Positions 54,275 through 63,872 of a DNA stretch of 64,000 nt are shown piece after piece. This stretch comes from Bacillus sp. FJAT-47783 (GTDB lineage Bacteria; Bacillota; Bacilli; Bacillales; Aeribacillaceae). The notes beneath the pieces were generated by a model. That model was given only the letters and a program-made list of their open reading frames with translations, was not told the origin of the DNA and searched no databases. The stretch covers positions 186,001-250,000 of the forward strand of contig NZ_JAKZKS010000001.1 of the NCBI RefSeq assembly GCF_022808615.1. Direction: 5' to 3'. The position numbers were made by a program, and so were the translations under genes. Positions within the stretch are counted from its first letter, which is position 1; each line of letters opens with the position of its first letter.

Positions 54275-55241
54275 ATTCATTGCGCCCTCTTTTTACATAT
54301 TCATCGAATAGACAAAATAACCGCAACTGTTCCTGCTTTTTAAAATACCAATTTGTTACATCGAGTTTTTTTGGTATTTTTACTTGCCGGAAATATTTAT
54401 TCAAATTTTGTCCATGAAACCATTTGCTTTCTCGTTCGTCTATATGATGTGAAATAATCGGGTATGTTGTTCGTAAATAAGGCGTTTCCCGCTTTATACT
54501 GTTGGGTAAATACCTTTCATAATCGTAACGAGAACCAGTATGTGTTACAAGCGAAGAAAATAAAAGAAATTTTTCATAATAAAGCGGATGAAACAACACA
54601 CGAGCTAAACATTTCCCTAATTGAATTCGTTTCGCCACATTGCGAAAATGCTGGACAGAGCAACCATACAATTTTCCATCAAGAGTTGGGAATAAAACGG
54701 TACTAAAATGAAAAAAAGCTTGAAAACGATACGGAAAACTATGAAAAACATTGTTTACAAATTCATCTTGTTCAATGACAGGTTTTTGAATGAGATGCTG
54801 TTCATTTATAATTAAGGCCGTTAACAGCCGGTCGTTATCATGCTCAACGAAATAACGTTTCCACTCATCAATCATAAAGCTTGATACATGAAAATGTTCA
54901 AGTAAATTAAACAATGGGACATTATATTTTTTAGATTGCTCATATATTAATAATTGTGGAAACGCATCAGAAAAAATAAGCCAATTTGCTTTTTCATACG
55001 TTAAAAATAGCCAAAAACGCATTTCAGGAGCAAGTGCTTTTAAATACCAAGTACCCATTAAGTCTGTCATACACCAACCAGCGTTTCTTGAAACCATACT
55101 CGCTAAATGCGCCCAGCGAATTTCGGGATGCTTCAAATAAAATTTAGCGTAATAATAAGTACGGGAAATATTATCAACATTTCCCTTTAATGTCGTTTTT
55201 TCAACATAAAGCAATAAAGAATCAATTGAATCAAACCTCAT
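54273..55241 (-). CDS. yppC: DUF2515 family protein YppC
   Basis: A 322-residue protein of the YppC family, starting MRFDSIDSLLLYVEKTTLKG; conserved WAHLASMVSRNAGWCMTDLMG (near residue 52) and KFLLFSSLVTHTGSRYDYERYLP (near residue 230). No catalytic motif or signal peptide that I recognise. Two ATGs are in frame; GGAAGG overlaps the first (55250) and is nine bases from the second (55241), which I chose. Divergent from recU, as in B. subtilis. Confidence 0.87.
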   Translation of the reverse strand: MRFDSIDSLLLYVEKTTLKGNVDNISRTYYYAKFYLKHPEIRWAHLASMVSRNAGWCMTDLMGTWYLKALAPEMRFWLFLTYEKANWLIFSDAFPQLLIYEQSKKYNVPLFNLLEHFHVSSFMIDEWKRYFVEHDNDRLLTALIINEQHLIQKPVIEQDEFVNNVFHSFPYRFQAFFHFSTVLFPTLDGKLYGCSVQHFRNVAKRIQLGKCLARVLFHPLYYEKFLLFSSLVTHTGSRYDYERYLPNSIKRETPYLRTTYPIISHHIDERESKWFHGQNLNKYFRQVKIPKKLDVTNWYFKKQEQLRLFCLFDEYVKRGRNE

Positions 55242-55330
55242 ATGAAACATCCTTCCATATCGGTACGTATTTATACGTAAATATTGATATGATATAATTA
55301 GCTTTTCTCAACAAAGGAGGAATTTCATTG

Positions 55331-55933
55331 ATGTTGAAATATCCAAATGGAAAACCTTATCGGCAAAAGCAAAGAACGAAACGAAAAAACCTTCCAAACA
55401 AAGACATTCAATATAGTAATCGAGGAATGACTCTTGAGGAAGACTTAAATGAAACGAATGAATATTATCGTACAAGCGGTATTGCTGTTATTCACAAAAA
55501 GCCAACTCCTGTTCAAATTGTCTCAGTCGATTATCCGAAACGGAGTGCGGCTGTTATAAAAGAAGCTTATTTTAAACAGGCTTCGACAACAGACTACAAT
55601 GGTGTTTTCAAAGGTAAATACATTGACTTTGAAGCAAAAGAAACACGGTATACATCTTCATTTCCGTTACAAAATATACATGAACACCAAATAAACCATA
55701 TGGAAGCAGTGTTGAAGCAAGACGGAATATGCTTTCTAATAATACGATTTGCAAATAGTGAAGAAATATTCTTACTGAGTGCGGAAAGAGTGCTTGAATT
55801 TTGGAAGAGAAAACAAAGTGGTGGTCGAAAATCGATTGCTAAGCATGAAATAGAAACACATGGACACAAAATTCCTCTTGGCTACCAGCCGAGGATTGAT
55901 TATATTAAAATAATAGACGATATTTATTTTTAA
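55331..55933 (+). CDS. recU: Holliday junction resolvase RecU
   Basis: RecU cuts Holliday junctions and modulates RecA. The 200-residue protein has the active-site segments [21 protein letters not shown] (Asp, Glu and Lys of the nuclease core, near residue 85) and the N-terminal [15 protein letters not shown], with [22 protein letters not shown] serves either the TTG at 55328 or the ATG at 55331; I chose the ATG. Co-transcribed with ponA. Confidence 0.96.
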   Translation: MLKYPNGKPYRQKQRTKRKNLPNKDIQYSNRGMTLEEDLNETNEYYRTSGIAVIHKKPTPVQIVSVDYPKRSAAVIKEAYFKQASTTDYNGVFKGKYIDFEAKETRYTSSFPLQNIHEHQINHMEAVLKQDGICFLIIRFANSEEIFLLSAERVLEFWKRKQSGGRKSIAKHEIETHGHKIPLGYQPRIDYIKIIDDIYF

Positions 55934-55969
55934 CAGGCTCTTTTCATTATAATGAAAGGTTGGAATAAT

Positions 55970-58576
55970 ATGAGTGGAGAGTATCAATCAAGAGAACAAA
56001 GAAGAAAAGCACAGCAAAAAAAGAAAACAAATAAAAAGAAACGAAAAAGTGGTGTTTGGAAAAAAATATTTATTTCCTTATTTATTATTGGGATCATTGG
56101 GATGATAGCAGGTGGAGCAACACTTGCCTTTTACATATCAGATGCTCCTGATTTAAACGAAGATCAGCTAAAAGGAAATTTATCCTCCAAAGTGTATGAC
56201 ATGAACAAGAAACAAGTGTATGAAATCGGTGCAGAAAAAACAACCTATGTACCGATTGATGAAATTCCTGATCATGTTAAAAACGCCTTTATTGCAACAG
56301 AAGATGTCCGTTTTTATGAACACAACGGAATCGATATTATCCGCTTTGGCGGAGCTGTACTCGCAAACATTCAAGAAGGATTTGGGTCTGAAGGTGCCAG
56401 TACGATTACCCAGCAGCTCGTTAAATTATCGTTTTTAACACCGGAAAAAACGATTAAACGGAAAGTACAAGAAGCATGGTTAGCGATTCAAGTTGAACAA
56501 AAGTTTTCAAAGGATCAAATTTTAGAAATGTATTTAAACCGGGTCTATTATCCAGGGAACTACTATGGAGTTGCGCGTGCAGCTGAAGCCTTTTTTGGTA
56601 AATCTTTAGACGATTTAACGATTGGTGAAGCGGCAATGATTGCAGGCATGGTTAAAAATCCACACGGGTACAATCCAAGGGAAAATCTTAAAGCGGCAGA
56701 AGAACGCCGTAACACCGTCTTAATGCTTATGGAGAAACATGGCTTTATTAGCAGTGCAGAAAAGGAAGAAGCAAAACAAATTCCGATTGCCGATTCTCTT
56801 GTCAAGCCGACTGAAAAATCAAATGATCATTATGCATTTATTGAACAAGTCATTGAAGAAGTGCGTGATAAATTAGATATGGACCCAAGTGCCGCTGGAT
56901 TGAAAATATATACAACGCTCGATCCGGATGCTCAAAGCTATGTGGAAGATTTATTAAATGGTGATTCTCTCGGTTTTTCGAGCGAACATTTACAAGCTGG
57001 GGTTACATTGCTTGATACAGAAAGCGGTGAAATTCGCGCAATCGGCGGTGGACGAAACCAGCCGATCGGTGGCTTTAACTACGCTGTTGACACAAAGCGC
57101 CAACCCGGTTCAACCATTAAACCCGTATTAGATTATGGTCCTGCTATCGAACATTTGAAATGGTCTACTTACCATCAAATAAAGGATGAGCCATATACGT
57201 ATTCTAATGGTGCACCAATTAATAACTACGATAATCGTCATAAAGGATGGATGTCGATCCGCCAAGCGCTCGTCGATTCACGTAATATTCCGGCATTAAA
57301 AGCCATGCAAGAAGTAGGTCTTGACAAAGCACAGCAATTCGCAAAAGGTGTCGGTATCGATCTCAAAGAAATAGAAGAAGCATATTCTATCGGTGGTTTT
57401 GGAGGGGAAACCGTTGGGGTGTCACCGCTTGAAATGGCAGGTGCATTTAGCGCATTCGGTAATAACGGGTTTTATATTAAGCCGCACACCGTGAAAAAAG
57501 TGGAATTAGCAGATGGTACAGTCATTGATTTAGCTCCAGAGCCTGAAGAAGCGATGAGTGATTATACGGCCTTCATGATTACAGACATGATGAAGTCTGT
57601 CGTCCAATACGGAACAGGAACGAGAGCTAATGTGCCTGGACTTAACATCGCGGGTAAAACAGGTTCGACAAACTTTAATGATAAAGATAAACAAAAATAT
57701 AATATACCAAAAGGTGCAGCAAAAGACAGTTGGTTCGTTGGCTACACGCCTAAATATACAGCGGCTGTATGGACTGGTATGGAAAAGAACGATGAGAAAA
57801 TGTATTTAACGACTAAAGACCAGAGGCTTGCAAAAGATATATTCCGTGAAATTATTAAGCATGTTTCAAAAGGCGATCGTTCTGACTTTAAACAACCGAA
57901 AAGCGTCGTAAAAGTCGCGATAGAAAAAGGATCTAACCCAGCAAAATTAGCTAGTAAATTTACACCGAAAGATATGATCACCTATGAATACTTTGTAAAA
58001 GGAAATAAACCGACAAAAGTATCTGACAAATATAAAAAATTATCGAAACCAAGTAACGTTCAAGTAGCTTATAATGAAGAAGCAAAAAACGTTTCGTTAA
58101 CATGGGGTTATGATAAAAAACTTTTAGACAATACATCGTTTGAAGTGAGTCTGTCTGTAAATGGCGGAGACTACAAGCCTGTCACAACGACAAAAGATAT
58201 GTCGTATACCGTTTCAAATGTCGAACCAGGTTCCCTTTATAAATTCCAAGTTGTCGCCATTAATGATAACAGCCGAAGTGACCCTGCCGCGGCAATGATT
58301 GAAATTCCTAAAAAAGAAGAGGAAGAAAAAGAAGAAATTGATGAGGAAGATTTAGAAGAATTGTTACCTCCTAACCCAGAAGAGGGTGAGAATGAAGACG
58401 ACAAAAAAGATAAAGACAAAGATAAAGAAAAAGAAAACCCGTCTAACGGCGACGATAATCCAAATAATGACAACGGCAATCAAGGTAACGGAAATGACAA
58501 CGAAGATAGCAATGACGATCAAAACAACGAGAATGGAGACACTCCAGCAGATGGACAGCCAATGGATGATGTTTAA
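55970..58576 (+). CDS. ponA: Penicillin-binding protein 1A/1B (PBP1), class A
   Basis: PBP1 is the bifunctional peptidoglycan glycosyltransferase and transpeptidase. The 868-residue protein has a basic cytoplasmic N terminus, one membrane anchor (~32-54), a GT51 domain with FIATEDVRFYEHNGID and EGASTITQQLVK (~100-150), a transpeptidase domain with STIK (QPGSTIKPVLDYG, near residue 380), SRN and KTG (IAGKTGSTN, near residue 565), a fibronectin III domain (~690-780) and a long acidic Asn/Asp/Glu/Lys tail. The ATG at 55970 follows AAAGG ten bases upstream; an ATG at 55952 lacks a site. Works with GpsB. Confidence 0.95.
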   Translation: MSGEYQSREQRRKAQQKKKTNKKKRKSGVWKKIFISLFIIGIIGMIAGGATLAFYISDAPDLNEDQLKGNLSSKVYDMNKKQVYEIGAEKTTYVPIDEIPDHVKNAFIATEDVRFYEHNGIDIIRFGGAVLANIQEGFGSEGASTITQQLVKLSFLTPEKTIKRKVQEAWLAIQVEQKFSKDQILEMYLNRVYYPGNYYGVARAAEAFFGKSLDDLTIGEAAMIAGMVKNPHGYNPRENLKAAEERRNTVLMLMEKHGFISSAEKEEAKQIPIADSLVKPTEKSNDHYAFIEQVIEEVRDKLDMDPSAAGLKIYTTLDPDAQSYVEDLLNGDSLGFSSEHLQAGVTLLDTESGEIRAIGGGRNQPIGGFNYAVDTKRQPGSTIKPVLDYGPAIEHLKWSTYHQIKDEPYTYSNGAPINNYDNRHKGWMSIRQALVDSRNIPALKAMQEVGLDKAQQFAKGVGIDLKEIEEAYSIGGFGGETVGVSPLEMAGAFSAFGNNGFYIKPHTVKKVELADGTVIDLAPEPEEAMSDYTAFMITDMMKSVVQYGTGTRANVPGLNIAGKTGSTNFNDKDKQKYNIPKGAAKDSWFVGYTPKYTAAVWTGMEKNDEKMYLTTKDQRLAKDIFREIIKHVSKGDRSDFKQPKSVVKVAIEKGSNPAKLASKFTPKDMITYEYFVKGNKPTKVSDKYKKLSKPSNVQVAYNEEAKNVSLTWGYDKKLLDNTSFEVSLSVNGGDYKPVTTTKDMSYTVSNVEPGSLYKFQVVAINDNSRSDPAAAMIEIPKKEEEEKEEIDEEDLEELLPPNPEEGENEDDKKDKDKDKEKENPSNGDDNPNNDNGNQGNGNDNEDSNDDQNNENGDTPADGQPMDDV

Positions 58577-58602
58577 TGACTAAAATGAAGAAAGATACCG
58601 AA

Positions 58603-58634
58603 AAAGGACAGCCATTTTTAGCTGTCCTTTTTGT
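58603..58634 (+). terminator. Terminator of recU-ponA
   Basis: AAAGGACAGC/GCTGTCCTTT 10-bp stem with eight-base loop, then TTG and T-rich sequence. Confidence 0.8.
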
Positions 58635-58646
58635 TTATCGATCTAT

Positions 58647-59162
58647 TCAATTCACTAACGCAAGCTTCTTATAAAAGATTTTTTCTCCTTCTTGAAATAA
58701 TTCACTTAGTTGGATGAAAGCATGATAAAGTGTTATATTTTCTACAATAAATGTAAGCCTTTCCTCTACATTGACCGGTTTATACGGAAAAGGATAGGAT
58801 AAAGGGATTGAAGTAGATTTTACAGCAGCTTCGTTCATCCAATGAATGAAGACGATAAAAAGGGCAATCCCTTCTTGCATATGTGAGCGAATTTGTTTTA
58901 TCTTTCGATCCCGAAAATGATAGGCTAGCTGTTCATTAACTTTTTTCCATCGTTTAAAAAGAAGGGGAATATGCTCATCCCATCGTTCCCACGGTTTATA
59001 CGCCTCTTTTTCTTCTATGGTATACAAAAATTCATAAAAGAACGGGGTTTGTTTCAAATTTTCTTCTACATCTGCGTGAACGTTTATCTTCAATTCCTTT
59101 TGATTTTCAAAGAAAGGAGAAGTTTGATAGGAGGAAGGGATTTTTACGACTTTATAACCCAT
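58647..59162 (-). CDS. ypoC: YpoC family protein
   Basis: A 171-residue mostly helical cytosolic protein of the YpoC family, with conserved YKPWERWDEHIPLLFKRWK (near residue 53) and an F/W-rich middle. Function unknown. GGAG lies seven bases before the ATG at 59162, which overlaps the end of nth by 11 bases. It is the last gene of the dnaD-nth-ypoC run. Confidence 0.87.
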   Translation of the reverse strand: MGYKVVKIPSSYQTSPFFENQKELKINVHADVEENLKQTPFFYEFLYTIEEKEAYKPWERWDEHIPLLFKRWKKVNEQLAYHFRDRKIKQIRSHMQEGIALFIVFIHWMNEAAVKSTSIPLSYPFPYKPVNVEERLTFIVENITLYHAFIQLSELFQEGEKIFYKKLALVN

Positions 59163-59817
59163 GGGCAATCTCCATTCCTTTCGTCCGCTTCTTCCCTTCT
59201 CGACATAAATAGAGTAAAGGACATTCCGTACATTTTGGTGATTGTGCTTTACAATGATATCTCCCGAAAAAGATGAGCCGATGGTGGGTGATTCCCCATT
59301 CCTCTTCTGGAATTTTTCGCATTAACGTTTTTTCAACCTCTAATACAGAATCTTTCCATCTACAAATGCCTAAGCGCTTTGTTACACGTTCCACATGTGT
59401 GTCAACTGCGATAGCTGGTTTGTTAAAAGCAACAGACATAACGACATTGGCTGTTTTTCTACCTACCCCAGGGAGCTTAACAAGCTCTTCTCTTTCATCT
59501 GGTACTTCTCCACCGTAGTCACGTATAAGCATTTCACATAATTTTTGAATGTTTTTTGATTTATTACGATATAGACCGATGGAACGAATATCTTGTTGTA
59601 ATTCCTCCAATGGCACGTTTACGTAATCTTCAGGCTTCTTATACTTTTGAAATAAATTTTTCGTCACTTTGTTCACAAGAGCATCAGTACATTGTGCAGA
59701 TAACAGTACAGCAATAACGAGTTCAAAAGGATTTTGATGAATAAGCTCACAGTGTGCATCTGGAAACATTTTTTCAAACGTATTTAAACACTCGCGAATT
59801 TGCTTTTTCGTTAACAT
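59152..59817 (-). CDS. nth: Endonuclease III
   Basis: A base-excision-repair DNA glycosylase/AP lyase for oxidised pyrimidines. The 221-residue protein has the helix-hairpin-helix LPGVGRKTANVVM with the catalytic Lys (near residue 117), the catalytic Asp in VDTHVERV (near residue 135) and the C-terminal [4Fe-4S] cluster cysteines C-x6-C-x2-C-x5-C (CKAQSPKCTECPLLYLC). ATG at 59817, five bases after AGGTGA. Confidence 0.97.
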   Translation of the reverse strand: MLTKKQIRECLNTFEKMFPDAHCELIHQNPFELVIAVLLSAQCTDALVNKVTKNLFQKYKKPEDYVNVPLEELQQDIRSIGLYRNKSKNIQKLCEMLIRDYGGEVPDEREELVKLPGVGRKTANVVMSVAFNKPAIAVDTHVERVTKRLGICRWKDSVLEVEKTLMRKIPEEEWGITHHRLIFFGRYHCKAQSPKCTECPLLYLCREGKKRTKGMEIAHGL

Positions 59818-59852
59818 ATTTATCACCTAACCTTTTTCTTCGAATAAAAAAA

Positions 59853-59869
59853 GAGAGCTCATCACTCTC
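59853..59869 (-). terminator. Weak hairpin at the end of dnaD
   Basis: GAGAG/CTCTC 5-bp stem overlapping the dnaD stop, followed on the minus strand by seven T. Probably allows read-through into nth. Confidence 0.4.
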
Positions 59870-60560
59870 CATCTAGCCAATTATAAAACGGAACAATTCG
59901 TTTATACTCTTCGGTTGCTTGCTGCTTGTTTGCTGCTTTTCGATTCGACTCTCTAAAACGTTTCGAATGTTTGCGAGCTTGATCAATCGTTTGAATCCCA
60001 TTTTTCTTCCACTCAAATAAAATGCGATCAATATACCTAAAATTCATTTTCCCTGAGATGACTGCTTCTTTTAATGCAGCAACAATGATTTCTGGGTCGT
60101 GATGATCTTGATCAATCCAAATAGATAACGTTTCACATTCAAATGGTGATAGAGGTCGCCCAAACTCTCGTTCAAATGTTGTATATAAACTTTTTTCATC
60201 AACGGCTTGATGCTCATGTTTCTTTTCTGCTTGCAACCATTCATATAACTTTTCCCAAAGCGGCTTGAGAGAATACTTCTCAAAAATAATTGCATTTTCT
60301 TCTAATTCTTCTATATAAAGAAATCCTCGTTGTACTAACCTTCTTAATAAATTTGTACACGAATCGGTTGATATTGACATATGTTCAGCGATTTCAGTTG
60401 GTGTCGGAAATAGCTTCCCTTGCTGCAAATAGGATTGAACTAATAAAATGATCGTAAATTCTTGTTCATTTAAACCTAATTTATGATAATTCCATAAAAA
60501 TGCGTTTGGAATTGAAATGACCCCTTGTTCTTGATAGGATACAAACTCCTCTTTCTTCAT
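59862..60560 (-). CDS. dnaD: DNA replication initiation protein DnaD
   Basis: DnaD helps load the replicative helicase with DnaB and DnaI and remodels DNA. The 232-residue protein has the N-terminal winged-helix domain (~10-100, with LFPTPTEIAEHMSIS) and the C-terminal DnaD/DnaB2 domain (~125-200) ending in the YxxxIxxxW-type motif FRYIDRILFEWKKNG. Precedes nth as in B. subtilis. Confidence 0.95.
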   Translation of the reverse strand: MKKEEFVSYQEQGVISIPNAFLWNYHKLGLNEQEFTIILLVQSYLQQGKLFPTPTEIAEHMSISTDSCTNLLRRLVQRGFLYIEELEENAIIFEKYSLKPLWEKLYEWLQAEKKHEHQAVDEKSLYTTFEREFGRPLSPFECETLSIWIDQDHHDPEIIVAALKEAVISGKMNFRYIDRILFEWKKNGIQTIDQARKHSKRFRESNRKAANKQQATEEYKRIVPFYNWLDGE

Positions 60561-60640
60561 TTTTAAGACACCTCAACTGTAGTATACCATGTAATGAAAA
60601 AAATGGGGATGAAAGCTTCATCCAGTAATAGAAAAAAAAG

Positions 60641-60665
60641 AAACCCTCCTAACCATGGAGGAGGG
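60641..60665 (-). terminator. Terminator of asnS
   Basis: CCCTCCT/AGGAGGG 7-bp stem, followed on the minus strand by TTTCTTTTTTTT. Confidence 0.8.
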
Positions 60666-60692
60666 AACTTAAAGAAACCTTTTTTACATTTA

Positions 60693-61985
60693 TTAAGGAT
60701 ATAAGCGATTTAATAGTCGTGGGAATGGAATTGTCTCACGAACGTGTTCAACACCGCTAATCCAAGCAACTGTACGCTCCAAACCTAAACCGAATCCAGA
60801 ATGTGGTACAGAGCCGTATTGACGTAATTCCAGATACCATTTATAAGCCTCTTCATCAAGCTGATGTTCTTTTAGACGTTGTTGTAGTAAGTCAGCATCG
60901 TGAATGCGCTCTGATCCACCGATAATCTCTCCATAGCCCTCTGGAGCAATTAAATCCGCACAAAGGACAACTTCTTCACGACTTGGATCTGGTTGCATAT
61001 AAAATGGTTTTAATGAAGTCGGATAATGGGTAATGAATACTGGCTTATCAAAAGATTCAGCAATTGCTGTTTCATGCGGCGCACCAAAATCATCGCCCCA
61101 CTCAATATCATTAAACCCTTTTTCTTTTAAAAACGTAATCGCTTCATCATACGTAATGCGTGGAAACGGTGCGTTCACTTTTTCAAGTACAGATGTATCT
61201 CGTCCGAGTACTTTTAGTTCAAGCGCACAATTTTTCAACACAGATTGGACGATGTGCGAAACGTATTCTTCTTGCACTTTTAAATTGTCTTCAAACTCAT
61301 AAAAAGCCATTTCTGGTTCGATCATCCAAAACTCAATTAAATGGCGACGCGTTTTCGATTTTTCAGCACGAAAAGTTGGACCAAAAGAAAACACTTTTCC
61401 TAATGCCATCGCTGCAGCTTCCATATAAAGCTGGCCGCTTTGAGAAAGATACGCATCTTCATCGAAATATTTTGTATGGAACAACTCAGACGTCCCTTCT
61501 GGTGCACTACCTGTTAAAATTGGCGGATCAACTTTTACAAAGCCTTGTTCATTAAAAAATTCGTATGTCGCACGAATAATTTCGTTTCGTATTTTCATTA
61601 CTGCATGCTGTCTTTTTGAACGTAACCAAAGATGGCGATTATCCATTAAAAATTCTGTACCGTGTTCTTTCGGTGTAATCGGATAGTCAACAGCTTCATG
61701 AATGACTTCAATATTTGTGACACCTAATTCGTATCCGAACGGGGAGCGCTCATCTTTACGAATCGTTCCCGTTACATATAATGAGCTTTCTTGAGTAATT
61801 GATTTCGCCTTTTGGAAAACTTCCTCTGAAACTTCTGCTTTTACGACGACGCCTTGAATAAAACCTGTTCCATCACGAAGTTGTAAAAAGGCGATTTTTC
61901 CGCTAGAACGTTTATTGGCAAGCCAAGCGCCAATTGTTACTTCTTGTTCAACGTATTTATGTACTTCTGAAATCGTAGTTTTCAC
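60693..61985 (-). CDS. asnS: Asparagine--tRNA ligase
   Basis: A class IIb aminoacyl-tRNA synthetase of 430 residues with the N-terminal OB-fold anticodon-binding domain (~14-100), motif 2 [19 protein letters not shown] (near residue 205) and motif 3 [15 protein letters not shown] (near residue 400). The motif and length fit AsnRS rather than AspRS. It lies between aspB and dnaD, each side with its own terminator. Only about 125 bases precede it, with no T-box leader visible. Confidence 0.96.
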   Translation of the reverse strand: MKTTISEVHKYVEQEVTIGAWLANKRSSGKIAFLQLRDGTGFIQGVVVKAEVSEEVFQKAKSITQESSLYVTGTIRKDERSPFGYELGVTNIEVIHEAVDYPITPKEHGTEFLMDNRHLWLRSKRQHAVMKIRNEIIRATYEFFNEQGFVKVDPPILTGSAPEGTSELFHTKYFDEDAYLSQSGQLYMEAAAMALGKVFSFGPTFRAEKSKTRRHLIEFWMIEPEMAFYEFEDNLKVQEEYVSHIVQSVLKNCALELKVLGRDTSVLEKVNAPFPRITYDEAITFLKEKGFNDIEWGDDFGAPHETAIAESFDKPVFITHYPTSLKPFYMQPDPSREEVVLCADLIAPEGYGEIIGGSERIHDADLLQQRLKEHQLDEEAYKWYLELRQYGSVPHSGFGLGLERTVAWISGVEHVRETIPFPRLLNRLYP

Positions 61986-62104
61986 GTTTATGTCCCTCCA
62001 AAAAATCGAAATGCTCCATTACTATGTATGATCAATACTTTACTATTATACAATTGTCGTCTCATTGATTCAAATATTCATCCGATTATTGTCGAAATTG
62101 CCAA

Positions 62105-62130
62105 AAGAAAAAAGCCGGAGAACCCGGCTT
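62105..62130 (-). terminator. Terminator of aspB
   Basis: AAGCCGG/CCGGCTT stem with five-base loop, then TTTTTTC on the minus strand. Confidence 0.88.
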
Positions 62131-62138
62131 AAATTATG

Positions 62139-63329
62139 CTATTTTTCCATCATTTTCTTTTCAACAAATCGCTTGATTCGTTTTACAGCTTCTTCTAACA
62201 AATCAAGAGAAGTTGCATAAGATAAGCGGACATTTTCCGGTGCACCGAACCCTGAGCCTGGTACAATCGCTACTTTTTCTTCTTCAAGAAGAGCTTTTAC
62301 GAACTCATCGACGTTTTCATAACCTGTCATTGTTGCGGCTTCTTTCGCATTCGGGAATAAATAAAATGCTCCTTGTGGTTTGACACAGCTAAAGCCTGGA
62401 ATTTGAATGAGTTGATCATAGATGATATTTAACCTCTCTTCAAATGCCTGACGCATTTCTTCCACTGGCTCCTGTGTACCGTTATAAGCAGCCATTGCAG
62501 CAAATTGTGCAATGGAAGTTGGGTTCGAAGTACTATGACTAGCTAAGTTTGTCATCGCTTTTATAATTGTTTCATTACCCGCTGCATAGCCAATGCGCCA
62601 ACCTGTCATTGAATGTGACTTGGAAACACCGTTAATAATAATCGTTTGTTCTTTTAACTGGGGAGATAACTGTGCAATGGAAATATGTTTATTTTCTCCA
62701 TAAATCAGTTTTTCATAAATTTCATCTGATACGATTAATACATTCGCTTTAAGACAAACCTCTCCTAATGCTTTTAATTCTTCCTCCGTATAAAGCATAC
62801 CTGTCGGATTACTTGGTGAGTTAATAATGACAGCCTTTGTTTTTTCCGTAATAACTTCTTCAAGTTGCTCAGGCGTTATTTTAAAATGGTTTCTTTCTAC
62901 GCCTTCAATAAATACCGGTGTTCCACCCGCTAATTTTACTTGTTCTGGATAGCTTACCCAATAAGGTGTTGGGATAACAACTTCATCCCCTTCATCTAAT
63001 AGAACTTGAAATAATGTATAAAGAGCGTGTTTAGCTCCTGTACATACAATGATTTCAGAAGGCTTGTAGTCAAGCTTTTGGTCTTGCTTAAACTTTTCAA
63101 CAATTGCTTCTTTTAGTCCAATTAAACCGCCAGAAGGTGTATATTTTGTATGCCCTTCTTTCATCGCTTTAACCGCTTCATTCAAAATATGCTCTGGTGT
63201 ATTAAAATCTGGTTCACCAGCCCCTAAGCCAATTACATCATGTCCTTGTGCTTTTAATTCCTTCGCTTTTGCAGTAATTGCTAATGTCGTCGATGGTGTC
63301 AGTGTAGAAACGCGTTTTGATAATTTCAT
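62139..63329 (-). CDS. aspB: Aspartate aminotransferase
   Basis: A PLP-dependent class I aminotransferase (396 residues) interconverting aspartate/2-oxoglutarate and oxaloacetate/glutamate. The PLP Lys is in NGVSKSHSMTGWRIGY (near residue 237); the substrate-binding Arg region GFGAPENVRLSYATS is near residue 363; NSPSNPTG near residue 173 holds the conserved Asn. Next to ypmB and asnS as in B. subtilis. Confidence 0.95.
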   Translation of the reverse strand: MKLSKRVSTLTPSTTLAITAKAKELKAQGHDVIGLGAGEPDFNTPEHILNEAVKAMKEGHTKYTPSGGLIGLKEAIVEKFKQDQKLDYKPSEIIVCTGAKHALYTLFQVLLDEGDEVVIPTPYWVSYPEQVKLAGGTPVFIEGVERNHFKITPEQLEEVITEKTKAVIINSPSNPTGMLYTEEELKALGEVCLKANVLIVSDEIYEKLIYGENKHISIAQLSPQLKEQTIIINGVSKSHSMTGWRIGYAAGNETIIKAMTNLASHSTSNPTSIAQFAAMAAYNGTQEPVEEMRQAFEERLNIIYDQLIQIPGFSCVKPQGAFYLFPNAKEAATMTGYENVDEFVKALLEEEKVAIVPGSGFGAPENVRLSYATSLDLLEEAVKRIKRFVEKKMMEK

Positions 63330-63343
63330 TCAAAACATCTCCC

Positions 63344-63856
63344 TTATCGTTGAATACTATATGCTTTGTAAACTTTAGAGTCAGTAAAGCTTACGATAAA
63401 ATATGTATATCGGTTTTTTTGATCCACATAACGAACCTCCCAAACCGGTATATCCCACTTCGGCTTTTCAGAATCGTCATACCCTATTTCCATGGATATA
63501 ATCTTTTTTGGTTTCTTATTATCATCATAGGTTGATACTAATTGTAATACTTCTTTCTTAGAAAGACCATTCTTTTCTAAAACGATTTTAACTTTTTTTG
63601 ATTCGTCTTTTGGAACGAACGCAATGACTTTTTGTTTTTTTTGATTTTGACCTTTTACAACATAATAAACGTGATCACTATTGTAAGTCGATACTTCTTC
63701 GATATTTTTTACACCATTTTTTTTTGCCACTTGTTCAGCAAAAGCATGGCCATCTGTTTTGTCTGCCAATGCACTACGAAGAATAAATATAGTTGAAGCG
63801 AGAAAAACAACCATTACAATGCTGATAATAAGTGTGATCATTCCTTTTCTATTCAT
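63344..63856 (-). CDS. ypmB: YpmB, PepSY-like membrane-anchored protein
   Basis: A 170-residue protein with one N-terminal membrane segment (~6-25) and an extracytoplasmic DUF5590/PepSY-like region; C-terminal PKWDIPVWEVRYVDQKNRYTY-type segment is typical. Possibly controls a protease or wall function, but unproven. In-frame GTG and ATG codons lie upstream (63868, 63862); the start at 63856 is preceded by GGTG and gives MNRKGMITLI. It starts 15 bases before aspB in the same operon. Confidence 0.88.
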   Translation of the reverse strand: MNRKGMITLIISIVMVVFLASTIFILRSALADKTDGHAFAEQVAKKNGVKNIEEVSTYNSDHVYYVVKGQNQKKQKVIAFVPKDESKKVKIVLEKNGLSKKEVLQLVSTYDDNKKPKKIISMEIGYDDSEKPKWDIPVWEVRYVDQKNRYTYFIVSFTDSKVYKAYSIQR

Positions 63857-63872
63857 ATCCATCACCACACCA

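Noticed and set aside
61986-62138. T-box leader for asnS
   Set aside because: The space is too short, is partly taken by the aspB terminator, and shows no T-box sequence or specifier structure.
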